This document shows, piece by piece, positions 47,003-55,974 of a DNA stretch of 64,000 nucleotides. The stretch comes from Enterocloster clostridioformis (GTDB lineage Bacteria > Bacillota > Clostridia > Lachnospirales > Lachnospiraceae). The notes beneath the pieces were generated by a model that had not been told where the DNA came from, searched no databases, and saw only the letters and a list, made by a program, of their open reading frames with translations. Made by a program: the position numbers and the translations under genes. Numbering within the stretch: the first letter of the stretch is position 1; each line of letters starts with the position of its first letter. Where the stretch lies: assembly GCF_020297485.1 (NCBI RefSeq), contig NZ_JAIWZC010000001.1, positions 2,108,001-2,172,000 of the forward strand. Direction: 5' to 3'.

Positions 47003-48085
47003 CCCATGTCTCAAGACACGGGCTTGTAACTCAACTACCGTAGTACAAGCGACAGAGTATTCCTCTGTCTCCTACCTCAAACATTGGCTACTATAGGCTG
47101 ATTGACTGCAGCCCTTCTGCTTCGGCTTTACCTAACAGACCTCTGCTAACCAGAGGAGGATTCGTTTTCGATACCAACGGAATCGAATTGTTACGCTGGG
47201 ATGCTCTTCGGAGCGGCAAGGTACAGATTCATCGCCGATTCGGTCATCATTACTTTGGTATCCGCACTTCCGGCATTGGAATTCATGCCGCTTCCGGTTT
47301 CGGTTTTCCTTGGCACGATTTCCACATATCGGGCAGTCCTGGCTTGTATAGGCCGGAGCCACGGCAATCACACGGTAACCGGTCATGAGTGCTTTGTATT
47401 CCAGCATCTTCCGGAATTCATAGCAGCACCAGCTGACCGTCACATAGCGCTGTTTGGTGCGGACCTGCTCTGTGGCTTTCCTTACACCGGTCAGATCCTC
47501 CAGCACGTAAAGCGTTCCGGCTCCATAGTGGGAGACAAGTGCCTTGGTAACTGCATGGTTTACCGCAGTTACATAACGGGATTCTCTCTCCCGAAGCTTT
47601 TTAAGCTTCCGTTTAGCGGATTTGGTTCCACGGACCTGAAGACCTTTCCGAAGGGCCAGCATGTTCGCCCGTTTCTGCTTGACCGGACGGCCGGAATAGA
47701 ACGCGCTTTTTCCAGGGCAACCGGAACATGCGGAAACCATTTCCTGTTTTTACAAAGCAGCTTGGCCGTGCCAAACCGGCCTTCGCAGGAAAGCCAATGC
47801 TCCATGCCTTTGGATTCAAGGGAACCTTCAAGCGGCCAGACAGTGTGTTTAAGCGAAACATCCCGTCCCGCAGCGAGTAATCCCGGTTCCAAACCAGATC
47901 GTATTCGTGCCGGGAAAAGGTGAGCCGGATGAATGGGTAACCATTACTTTTCACCGACTGATGCTTTATAGCATAGCGAAAAAGAAAAAGCAAACGCATG
48001 TTCTGGATATTCAATAAAAAAAGGAAAGAGAGGCTCTGTAAGAGACGCTGAGGGGCACCATTCCTCTCATGTCCGAAGACATGAG
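47003..48085 (-). mobile_element. IS200/IS605-type element with tnpB only
   Basis: Both ends have sub-terminal hairpins: CCCATGTC-TCAA-GACACGGG at 47003-47022 (right end, one mismatch) and CTCATGTC-CGAA-GACATGAG at 48066-48085 (left end). The interior carries a broken tnpB and no tnpA. The element is inserted between the cupin gene and the flavodoxin lipoprotein gene, splitting the redox operon without breaking a frame. True ends lie a few to tens of bases outside the hairpins. Confidence 0.75.
47132..48014 (-). pseudogene. tnpB: TnpB RNA-guided nuclease, disrupted
   Basis: Three frames are needed. The first gives the N-terminal RNA-binding part (YPFIRLTFSRHEYDLVWNRD). The second gives EHWLSCEGRFGTAKLLCKNR. 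The third, from about 47710, gives AFYSGRPVKQKRANML, the RuvC-II Glu (YVLEDLTGVRKATE), the zinc finger (TSQDCPICGN ... CRKCGY) and RuvC-III Asp (SNDDRIG). The segment with the first catalytic Asp (GIDRG in intact relatives) is absent between HVPV and the third part, and a base loss follows DDRIG. The nuclease should be inactive. Confidence 0.75.
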
Positions 48086-48100
48086 TCTCCAGGTACAGTT

Positions 48101-49186
48101 ATGAAGAAATTATTCTCTATGGTTCTGATTGCTGCGCTGTTTTTCTGTATGGCTGCCTGCGCAGGAACCACAAATGAAATTCAATCCGTCGGAGCTGAAA
48201 GCTCCGCACAGACAGAAAGCTCTTCTGCATCCATGGACACCTCCGCACCCACGGAGGAAGAAACTGCATCTCCTGTGGAAGGAAACAACAATGTAGAGGA
48301 AACGTCCGAAATGGAAGCTGCCGAAGAAAAGGCGCTGGTTGTCTATTTCTCCGCTACCGGAATCACCCGATCTGCCGCAGAGGAGCTGGCAGCCTTGACC
48401 GGTGCCGATCTTTATGAAATTGTCCCGGAGCACCCCTATACCGACGAGGACTTAAACTACAACGACCATTCCACCAGAGCAACAGCCGAGCAGAACGACC
48501 AGAGCGCCCGTCCTGCCATTGCAGGAGAACTGCCGGATCCGGATGGCTATTCGGTGATCTATGTGGGTTACCCCATCTGGTGGGGCGATATGCCTCGGAT
48601 TCTGTACACCTTCTTTGATGCTGTGGACTTTAGCGGCAAGACCATTGCTCCTTTCTGCACCAGCGGCGGCAGTGGTCTGTCCGGTACGCCTGCGGCCATT
48701 GCCACACTGGAGCCTGATGCAGCTGTGACCGATGGTTTGGCTGTTCGCAGTAGTGACCAGCTTGTACAGTGGCTGACAGAAATCGGTCTGGCTCAGCGAG
48801 AGGTAACAGTCAGTGATTTTTATATAAGCCGCTATGAGGTCATGCAGGCAGAGTACGAAGCCGTGATGGGTGAGAACCCCAGCAATTTCATCAGGGATGA
48901 TCTGCCTGTGGAGAGCGTTTCGTGGCTGGATGCCGTCCGCTATTGCCGCAGTCAGCTGGAAGGTCTGCCCCCTGTGTATACCATTGAGGGGCCGCGTGTC
49001 AGCTGGGATCGCACAGCAAATGTCAACCGTCTGCCCACGGAAACAGAATGGGAATATGCCTGCCGTAGGAGCAGATGGCTGGCAGCGGATGCGTCTATGG
49101 GTGAAGCGCTGTCCGTTCACTACTCCGGCGGTTCCACGCTGAATGATGATATTGCCACATGGTTGGAAACGAACGGTTTACAATAA
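48101..49186 (+). CDS. lipoprotein flavodoxin with truncated SUMF1-like tail
   Basis: This 361-residue protein has a lipoprotein signal (LIAALFFCMAACAG), a Ser/Thr/Glu-rich linker and a flavodoxin domain (LVVYFSATGITRSAAEELA; VGYPIWWGDMPRIL; FCTSGGSGLSGTP). From about residue 245 it continues into the start of a formylglycine-generating-enzyme (SUMF1) domain (FYISRYEVMQAEYEAVMGEN; NRLPTETEWEYACR), which stops after the first third. A foreign tail (HYSGGSTLNDDIATWLE) follows. It looks like a recombinant of two genes. The flavodoxin half should work at the membrane surface. Confidence 0.75.
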   Translation: MKKLFSMVLIAALFFCMAACAGTTNEIQSVGAESSAQTESSSASMDTSAPTEEETASPVEGNNNVEETSEMEAAEEKALVVYFSATGITRSAAEELAALTGADLYEIVPEHPYTDEDLNYNDHSTRATAEQNDQSARPAIAGELPDPDGYSVIYVGYPIWWGDMPRILYTFFDAVDFSGKTIAPFCTSGGSGLSGTPAAIATLEPDAAVTDGLAVRSSDQLVQWLTEIGLAQREVTVSDFYISRYEVMQAEYEAVMGENPSNFIRDDLPVESVSWLDAVRYCRSQLEGLPPVYTIEGPRVSWDRTANVNRLPTETEWEYACRRSRWLAADASMGEALSVHYSGGSTLNDDIATWLETNGLQ

Positions 49187-49198
49187 GGAGGTGCAGTT

Positions 49199-50236
49199 AT
49201 GAAATATACAACATTGGGCAACAGCGACCTGACGGTTTCCAAAATCTGCATGGGATGCATGGGCTTTGGGGATGCGGCAAACGGTCAGCACAGCTGGACG
49301 ATTGACGAGGAACACTCCCGTGAGATTATCAAACGGGGGCTGGATCTGGGTGTCAACTTCTTTGATACCGCTATCGCTTATCAGAGCGGAACCAGCGAGC
49401 AGTATTTGGGCAGAGCCATCCGGGATTTTGCCAGACGGGAAGATATAGTCATTGCCACCAAGTTCCTGCCCCGGACGGCAGCAGACATTGAAAACGGTAT
49501 CTCCGGTCAGCAGCACATTCAGCGGATGATGGACAAGAGCCTGCAAAACCTCGGTATGGACTATGTTGACCTCTATATCTATCATATGTGGGATTACCAG
49601 ACCCCGCTGCAAGACATATTGGACGGGCTGAACCATGTGGTAAAACAGGGCAAGACTCGGTATATTGGCATTTCCAACTGCTTTGCATGGCAGCTGGCGA
49701 AAGCCAATGCGCTGGCTGAAAAAGAAGGCTTAGCAAAATTTGTTTCCGTGCAGGGACATTACAACCTGATTTTCCGGGAAGAAGAACGGGAAATGGCACA
49801 GCTTTGCCGGGAGGACAACATTGCCATGACCCCGTACAGCGCCCTTGCTGGTGGTCGTCTCAGCAAGCACCCCGGCGAGACCTCCAAGCGGCTGACTGAG
49901 GACAGTTATGCAGGGCTGAAATATGATGCAACTGCCGGGGCGGACAGCAGGATCATTGCAAGAGTGGCAGAACTGGCAGATTCCAAGGGTGTCAGCATGA
50001 CGGAGATCGCTCTGGCATGGCTGATGCAGAAGGTAACTTCTCCGGTTGTGGGTGCCACCAAGTTACATCACATTGAGGGGGCTGCAAAAGCAGCAGAGCT
50101 GAGTCTTTCTGGGGAGGAAATGGCATTTCTGGAAGAACTGTATGTCCCCCATGTACTGGTCGGCGTCATGGCACAGAATACGGCGTCAGAAGCCAGCAAG
50201 CCCCATGTGTGGTCTACCGGTAACCAGAGGCTGTGA
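49199..50236 (+). CDS. aldo/keto reductase
   Basis: This 345-residue TIM-barrel reductase has the catalytic Asp-Tyr-Lys-His tetrad in FFDTAIAYQSG (Asp, Tyr), ATKFLPRT (Lys) and YIYHMWD (His). The NADPH-binding end is present (TSPVVGATKLHHIEGAAKA). It reduces aldehydes or ketones. AAGGAGG precedes the start. It lies 12 bases after the flavodoxin lipoprotein gene and one base before the DUF4405 gene, so it belongs to the same operon. Confidence 0.9.
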   Translation: MKYTTLGNSDLTVSKICMGCMGFGDAANGQHSWTIDEEHSREIIKRGLDLGVNFFDTAIAYQSGTSEQYLGRAIRDFARREDIVIATKFLPRTAADIENGISGQQHIQRMMDKSLQNLGMDYVDLYIYHMWDYQTPLQDILDGLNHVVKQGKTRYIGISNCFAWQLAKANALAEKEGLAKFVSVQGHYNLIFREEEREMAQLCREDNIAMTPYSALAGGRLSKHPGETSKRLTEDSYAGLKYDATAGADSRIIARVAELADSKGVSMTEIALAWLMQKVTSPVVGATKLHHIEGAAKAAELSLSGEEMAFLEELYVPHVLVGVMAQNTASEASKPHVWSTGNQRL

Positions 50237-50237
50237 T

Positions 50238-50555
50238 ATGAAACGGAAGCATCTGAAAATCCTCGTTGACCTTTTCATGACAATAGCAATGCTGTTCCTC
50301 ATGGGCTACCACCTGTGGGGAGAAGCTGCCCGCGAATGGGTGGGAGCCGCCTTGTTTGTGCTGTTCCTGCTTCATCATGGGCTGAACGCAGTGTGGCATA
50401 AAAAGCTGTTTAAGGGAAGATATACAGCAAGCCGCATTCTCCCGACGGTGGCAGACATCGCCGTGCTTGCAGCGATGCTGGCACTGATGTACAGCGGCAT
50501 CCGGCTGTCACGATATGTGTTTACATTCCTGCCCTTTCTGCCGACAACTCCGTGA
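50238..50555 (+). pseudogene. DUF4405 membrane protein, C-terminally truncated
   Basis: From ATG 50238 the protein reads a DUF4405 start with three helices (ILVDLFMTIAMLFLMGYHLW; EWVGAALFVLFLLHHGLN; TVADIAVLAAMLALMYSGI) and histidines typical of haem-binding relatives. After SRYVFTFLPF the frame passes into sequence belonging to the opposing recombinase gene and ends within five codons. The C-terminal helix is missing. The breakpoint near 50540 marks the left edge of the integrated island. Confidence 0.7.
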
Positions 50556-51168
50556 AACGCTCGTCCGATATGCACCCGGTCACGCTGTCCTCATACAGCC
50601 GCTTGAAGATAGCGGAGAGTTCCGCAATCCGTTTTTCTGCCGCTTCCAGCTCTTTCTTCTTGGCGGCGTTCCGGCGTTTGCCCCCGTCCTCGTTCTGCTC
50701 GATTAGGTGCTTCATAAACCGGGCTTCTTTCGTCCTCGTCCATGAGGTAGCCATATACAGGCTTGCTTGTGACGGGCTTTCCGCTTATGCCCTTTGAGCG
50801 TTTTACCGCTCTGATTTTCTTGCTCGTATCTCTCACCAGCCATTCATTAAAAAGATTTTTCAACGGCGTTAAATCGTTGTCGCCCTGTTCGCTGTCAACG
50901 CCGTCATTGATAGCGATATAACGCACTCCCTTTCTTGGGAACACCATTTCCGTATACATGCCGACTTGCAGATAGTTCCTGCCTAAACGGGAGAGTTCTT
51001 TTGTGATAATGGTCTTTATCTCGCCATTTTCCACGCCCTCTATCATTTCCTTAAAACTCGGTCTTTCAAAATTCGCCCCGCTCCAACCGTCGTCCACGAA
51101 AAAACGGTAATTCATAATGCCGTGTTCCCGTGCGTAGGTTTCAAGGATTCGCTTCTGAGAAGAGATTT
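50540..51168 (-). pseudogene. large serine recombinase, internal fragment
   Basis: The minus strand from about 51168 reads KRILETYAREHGIMNYRFFV, then SGANFERPSFKEMIEG and TKELSRLGRNYLQVG, the resolvase catalytic domain after the active-site Ser region, and the recombinase domain start (RAVKRSKGISGKPVTSKPVY). A frame change near 50740 leads to the coiled-coil tail (KKKELEAAEKRIAELSAIFK) of the same protein, ending at LSAERAGM. Both ends and the centre are missing. It resembles TndX/TnpX-type recombinases of clostridial mobile elements. Confidence 0.7.
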
Positions 51169-51367
51169 GTCAAGGATATTTTCACCCTTACAAAAATATT
51201 ATGAATTGCTGATTCTATCCCTAGTCAAGTGTGAACGTAAAGATGAAGTGGAGCAGAAGAAGAATATCGCAGACTAATATAACTCTATACTTGACATTTA
51301 CTATTATCTTTGACCGTACACTCGACTTTTGTCCACTTTAATTTAGTCGCTTTTTATCTGAATAACC

Positions 51368-52063
51368 CTATCCCATCAATGTTGTCCACAGTGCTGAAAG
51401 AGGCATAACTAAAATCAGAGACGGAATTAAGTTGACAAGAGGCACGCTTTTGATTTTGGCTACGCGCATACCGGCGGCCAACGTCAAAATGCCGCCGCAG
51501 GCGGACAGATCAGCAAACATCCCCAGTGTGATCCACGCACCCGCCATGCGGCCAACACCAAAGATAACCAGCAGAACCAGAATCTGCGGGCCGGCAATCA
51601 CACAGACCGCTCTCCCCAGCGCCGCCGCAAATACAAGGGCTGTAAAAAAGTCTAGAACCGATTTGGAGAACAATAGGCTGGTATCACCGGCAATCCCTTC
51701 TATCAACGTGCTGTACCAGCCGAACCCGGAACAGCAAAACAATGCAACTACGGTGATATACATATCCATGTCGATATTCTCTCTGCCAAGACGCAGTGTT
51801 TCAACCAGCCATCTGAAAAAATGGATTGCCGCTGTGTCCAAGTTCAAGATATGTCCAATGATAAATCCCCCCAGAATTGCCAGGACAACCGCGGTCATGG
51901 CCTGTGCCTTAATGATGGAATTGATACCAATGGCAATGGAGCAAAACCCAAACAATATTGACAGGTCTGACTTTAGTTTATCCGAGAGTGTTCGGGTAAG
52001 CGCTGCGCCTACAAATCCCCCTATTAGCACGGATAAACAGTTCACAATAACTCCAACAGGCAT
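51368..52063 (-). CDS. DUF554 family membrane protein (YdfK/YqgA)
   Basis: This 231-residue protein has about six hydrophobic helices and the DUF554 pattern (VGVIVNCLSVLIGGFVGAA; FGFCSIAIGINSIIK; the final GMRVAKIKSVPLVNLIPSLI). Function is not established; it is often found near transport or metabolic genes. It starts after AAGGGGG. The 200 bases between it and the recombinase remnant hold no gene that I can see. It opens the cargo region of the island. Confidence 0.85.
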   Translation of the reverse strand: MPVGVIVNCLSVLIGGFVGAALTRTLSDKLKSDLSILFGFCSIAIGINSIIKAQAMTAVVLAILGGFIIGHILNLDTAAIHFFRWLVETLRLGRENIDMDMYITVVALFCCSGFGWYSTLIEGIAGDTSLLFSKSVLDFFTALVFAAALGRAVCVIAGPQILVLLVIFGVGRMAGAWITLGMFADLSACGGILTLAAGMRVAKIKSVPLVNLIPSLILVMPLSALWTTLMG

Positions 52064-52150
52064 GGTATTCCCCCTTATTTATGATTAAAATGATAAATTA
52101 TGGTTTGCCGCCGTCCTCTTCGGAAGAACAGCGGCAAACTTAGTATCTGT

Positions 52151-54097
52151 TTAAATGTCCAACGCGGCGTGGTAACCCCAGTAGACGGCGTTGGTGATGG
52201 TAGAAACCCGGGCGGCGTCGCCGATGACCCGGACAAAGGGAGCGGAGCCGTTCAGCGCCTCCACCACATCGGTACGGGATCGCTGGCCAAGGGCGCAGAT
52301 CACGGATTTGCCGGGGACCAGGACCTCCTTGCCCTCTTTGTCCTCACAGACGATACCCTCCTCTGTGACCCGCAGTCCCTTGTACCCAGTATGAACGGTG
52401 ACATACTTGTCGATCTCCTTCAACAGCAGGGGGCGGTGGCGGACATTGGCGTCGGGGGCCAGCATGTCCCGCATCTCCACCAGGTGGACTTTCTTGCCCT
52501 CCTGGCCCAGGTGGATGGCACACTCGCAGCCGGCCAGACCGCCGCCGAACACGACCGCATCGTCACCTACCTTGTCCTTCTCCTTGTAGTAGTTGTTGAC
52601 GATCACTACGTTATCCCCGTCCAGGCCGGGAATCGGCGGCACCAGGGGGCTGGAGCCTGCGGCGACAATCACGGCGTCCGGGGCCATTTCATCCACATAG
52701 GCCCGGTCAACAGGGGTGTTCAGACGGATCTCCACTCCGGTGTCCCGGCAGAATTTGGCGTAGGTCCCTGCCAGCTGGTACATCTCGTACTTGAAAGGCA
52801 GGGCCTGCTCGCTCTTGAGAATGCCGCCCAGCTCGTTTTCTTTCTCACACAGGACGACCTTATGTCCTCTCCGGGCCGCAGTCCAGGCGGCGTACAGCCC
52901 GCCGGGGCCTCCGCCCACCACCAGGACATTCTTCTTCACCGGGGCAGGGGCGACCTCGCTGCCTTCACACTCCCGGCCAATCAGGGGATTGACGGTACAG
53001 CGGCGGGTGGAGGTGGCAGCCCGCTCCGCCATACAGGTGAAGCACCTCAGGCAGCGGACAATATCCTCATCCTGATTTGCCATAATCTTGTTGGGCAGGA
53101 AGGGGTCGGCCAGCAGGGCCCGGGCCATGTAGACCACATCGGCCTTGCCGGAGGCGATGATCTCCTCCATCTGGGCCGGGTCGTTCAGCCCGCCGATGGT
53201 GGCCACGGGCACTTTGACGTGCTTCTTGATTTCCGCCGCCAGATAGACATTCCGTCCGTGGTCGGTAAACATGGAGGGGTGGGTGATGCCAAAGGTGCGC
53301 TGATAGGTGCCGGCGGTGACGTGGAGGAGGTCGATGTAGGGCTCAATCTGCTGGGCAATGCGGATGCCCTCCTCCAGGTCATAGCCCTCCTCCACGAACT
53401 CCGCTCCGGACAGCCGGAATTCGATGGGGAAGAAGGGCCCTATCGCCTCCCGGATGGCTTTCAGCACCCGAATGGCGAAACGGCAGCGGTTTTCCAGAGA
53501 ACCGCCGTACTCGTCGGTGCGCTTGTTGAACATGGGGGACAGGAACTGGTTGATGAGCCAGCCGTGGCCACCGTGGACCATCAGCAGCTCAAAGCCTGCC
53601 CTTTTGACCAAGCCAGCCACATGGGCATAGGCAGCCACAATGTCATCGATCATCTCCACCGTGAGTTCCCCTACTTGAACCCCATCGGGGCGGATGCAGG
53701 CGGAAGGCCCCCACTGGGTCATACCGTGCTGCTTGTTCTTGTCGGTCATGTAGGTGCCCGAGTACATGCCGGAGTGGGACAGCTCGATGCTGGGGATGGC
53801 CCCGTGGCGGCGGATGGCGTCGGCGGTGTAGGTGGCGCAGGCCAGGGAATTGAGGATGGACTCGTCCAGGTGGTAGGCGTGGGAGCCGTCGGTGGAGGGA
53901 TGAACCATCAGCTCGGAGACGGTAACCGCCGCCGCGCCGCCCTTGGCGCGTAATTCGTAGAAAGCGGTGGATTTGGGGCCGATACAGCCGTCGGTGGTAA
54001 TATCGGTGCCGCCCATGGGCGCAGAGAACATGCGGTTGCGGAAGGTGGTGCGGCCCAGGGTGATGGGCTTGCACAGGTTGGGATATTTGTATTCCAT
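52151..54097 (-). CDS. Fe-S/FMN/FAD ene-reductase (2,4-dienoyl-CoA reductase / BaiCD type)
   Basis: This 648-residue protein starts with an Old Yellow Enzyme TIM barrel (CKPITLGRTTFRNRMFSAPM; SHSGMYSGTYM; VHGGHGWLINQFLSP). A [4Fe-4S] cluster motif follows (Cys pattern in RCLRCFTCMAE ... RRCTVNP). C-terminal FAD and NAD(P) domains follow (LVVGGGPGGLYAAWTAARRG; AVVFGGGLAGCECAIHLG). Such enzymes reduce an enoate or dienoyl double bond. It lies 96 bases after the esterase gene in the same direction. The acceptor is unknown; an aromatic or unsaturated acid is plausible. Confidence 0.88.
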   Translation of the reverse strand: MEYKYPNLCKPITLGRTTFRNRMFSAPMGGTDITTDGCIGPKSTAFYELRAKGGAAAVTVSELMVHPSTDGSHAYHLDESILNSLACATYTADAIRRHGAIPSIELSHSGMYSGTYMTDKNKQHGMTQWGPSACIRPDGVQVGELTVEMIDDIVAAYAHVAGLVKRAGFELLMVHGGHGWLINQFLSPMFNKRTDEYGGSLENRCRFAIRVLKAIREAIGPFFPIEFRLSGAEFVEEGYDLEEGIRIAQQIEPYIDLLHVTAGTYQRTFGITHPSMFTDHGRNVYLAAEIKKHVKVPVATIGGLNDPAQMEEIIASGKADVVYMARALLADPFLPNKIMANQDEDIVRCLRCFTCMAERAATSTRRCTVNPLIGRECEGSEVAPAPVKKNVLVVGGGPGGLYAAWTAARRGHKVVLCEKENELGGILKSEQALPFKYEMYQLAGTYAKFCRDTGVEIRLNTPVDRAYVDEMAPDAVIVAAGSSPLVPPIPGLDGDNVVIVNNYYKEKDKVGDDAVVFGGGLAGCECAIHLGQEGKKVHLVEMRDMLAPDANVRHRPLLLKEIDKYVTVHTGYKGLRVTEEGIVCEDKEGKEVLVPGKSVICALGQRSRTDVVEALNGSAPFVRVIGDAARVSTITNAVYWGYHAALDI

Positions 54098-54193
54098 GAT
54101 TATTTACCTCCTGATTACATATAAGCGCAGGCCATTGCAGTCTTTGCTGCCCTGGCCTGCGCTGCGGTAAAGGACTTTTCTGGTTAGTAACGG

Positions 54194-55915
54194 TTAAACT
54201 TCCTCGCCCATATACACCAGCGTTCCGTCGGCGCGTCTGGAGAATTTGGACAAAAATTCGTCGTAAGTGTTCCAGCTTTCCCGGGGGTAGTTGGCGTGGG
54301 ACATTTCTTTCACAGTACCTACAACGAGCAGAGGAACCCGCTTGGCGTTCAGATAGACATAGTAGCTGATCTCGCCGCAGGCATACCGGTGGGGCGTCTC
54401 ATCCAGCTGATAGATCTTCATCAGATTGCGCAGGAAAGCAGCAATGTCAGGGGCTACATGATACTCCAGCTCGCCCTTTTCCCGGTCCACACACAGCCAA
54501 TCATTCTCTCCAAAGAGGAACAGATAGGGCACCATCGGGTCGATTTTTTCCAGTGGGGGGGCGTCAAAGTCTGGGTTGCGGATGGCCGACCAGGGGGCCA
54601 CGGCGGCGAACACCTCCGGGGCACGGATCGCCAGGGCGGAGGTCATCATGCCGCCGCTGGACTGGCCGCAGGCGTACACCCGGCCCGAATCAATGGCGTA
54701 CCGGCTCTTCACATCCTCGATCATGCTGAGAATGAAGGGCACATCGTCGATGGGCTTACCCTGATAGCTTCCGTTCCACAGCAGGACATTCCTCAGCCCG
54801 CCGGGGTGCTGCTGATAGACGCTGGCCTCGGGGAACAGTACAATAAAGTCCCGCTCCTCCGCCACCCGGTTCATACCGGACAGGTCGATAAAGCTCTCCG
54901 CGCTGCCGCCCCTGCCGTGCATACACACCACCAGGGGGACGGGCGCGGCACTGTTCCGGACGCTCTCGGGCACATACTCATACCAGCGGCGGGTAAAGCC
55001 GTCCACCTCCAGGGTGTGGAGCTGAGCACCGTAGGCGGCGGGGTCCTCATACCAACGCAGGGCTTTTTTAGAAAAGCTGCGGTGACGGCGGGCAAGGCTG
55101 ATGAAGTCCCAGATGGCGGTGAAAAATTCCTCGTTCAAATCGCCGGACCAGCCGTTGGTCACCCGGACCTGGGCGATCTTCTCCTCGTTGACCTGACTCT
55201 TTTTGCACACCCGGCTGGGGAAGTAAATTTCATCTGCCCAACGGTTGGAAAATACCTCGTTGTCTGCGTCGTTCTGGCCCTTCCAGTAGTCCCGTACCGC
55301 CTGGTTATCTCCGGTGGTCTCCCCCCAGCACATCCAGACGGGAAGCTGTGCCTTGGTTCCGCTGACCACCAGTTCGGTCTTCCCGGTGTTCTCCCCGGCG
55401 TGGACCCGCCCGGCGCTTTGGAGTACCTCGGGGGTCATCTCACCGAAGGTGGCAAGGCCCGACCACTCGGAGGCCATCTCCATGGCGGCCTGCTGGGCCA
55501 CCGCCGCACCGCCGCCGATCCCGACAGCGTAGATATTGTCCTGCATGGTGACGTAGAACCGCCGGGACTGAATCTCCACGTAGACCTTGTTCATATAGGC
55601 GGAATCGGTGCCGTCCAGGCGGTATTTTCCGTTCTCTGGCTCCAGGATGTGGAGGAAGATCTGGTTCTTCTCAGCAAACCTTATCCAAAAGCCGTTTTCC
55701 AGGAAATCCAGAACAGACACATCCTCCGGTGGAGCTACTACCAGGCAAGGCTGATTGCTGCACAACCCCGGCACGATATAGGTGTAGAAGCGCCGCTTCT
55801 GACCCGAAACTTCCACTTTTTCCTCAAACAGCCCAGAGATCAAACAACGCTTGGCATCGGTATGGTCCACCTCCAGAGCGCTCATATCAGCGGGAAACTG
55901 CTTGATTTCTAACAT
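54194..55915 (-). CDS. two-domain esterase (PHB depolymerase/feruloyl esterase-like)
   Basis: The protein has 573 residues from the start at 55915 (AAAGGAGG upstream). The first 280 residues are beta-rich with no family that I recognise. The C-terminal half is an alpha/beta hydrolase with oxyanion motif CMHGRGGSAESF, nucleophile elbow GQSSGGMM and acid/base residues further on (FGENDWLCVD). No signal peptide is visible, so it acts in the cytosol. This family cleaves polyesters or phenolic esters. Its place between the permease and the ene-reductase suggests that it opens an imported ester. Confidence 0.78.
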   Translation of the reverse strand: MLEIKQFPADMSALEVDHTDAKRCLISGLFEEKVEVSGQKRRFYTYIVPGLCSNQPCLVVAPPEDVSVLDFLENGFWIRFAEKNQIFLHILEPENGKYRLDGTDSAYMNKVYVEIQSRRFYVTMQDNIYAVGIGGGAAVAQQAAMEMASEWSGLATFGEMTPEVLQSAGRVHAGENTGKTELVVSGTKAQLPVWMCWGETTGDNQAVRDYWKGQNDADNEVFSNRWADEIYFPSRVCKKSQVNEEKIAQVRVTNGWSGDLNEEFFTAIWDFISLARRHRSFSKKALRWYEDPAAYGAQLHTLEVDGFTRRWYEYVPESVRNSAAPVPLVVCMHGRGGSAESFIDLSGMNRVAEERDFIVLFPEASVYQQHPGGLRNVLLWNGSYQGKPIDDVPFILSMIEDVKSRYAIDSGRVYACGQSSGGMMTSALAIRAPEVFAAVAPWSAIRNPDFDAPPLEKIDPMVPYLFLFGENDWLCVDREKGELEYHVAPDIAAFLRNLMKIYQLDETPHRYACGEISYYVYLNAKRVPLLVVGTVKEMSHANYPRESWNTYDEFLSKFSRRADGTLVYMGEEV

Positions 55916-55974
55916 AAAGCATACCTCCTTTCGATGCTTCACCCCCGTTTGGAGTGGGGAGGTGAAGCATATTC

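Noticed and set aside
52100..53953. 617-residue open frame on the plus strand
   Set aside because: It is antisense to the Fe-S ene-reductase.
54296..55912. 538-residue open frame on the plus strand
   Set aside because: It is antisense to the two-domain esterase; long shadow frames are expected in this GC-rich stretch.
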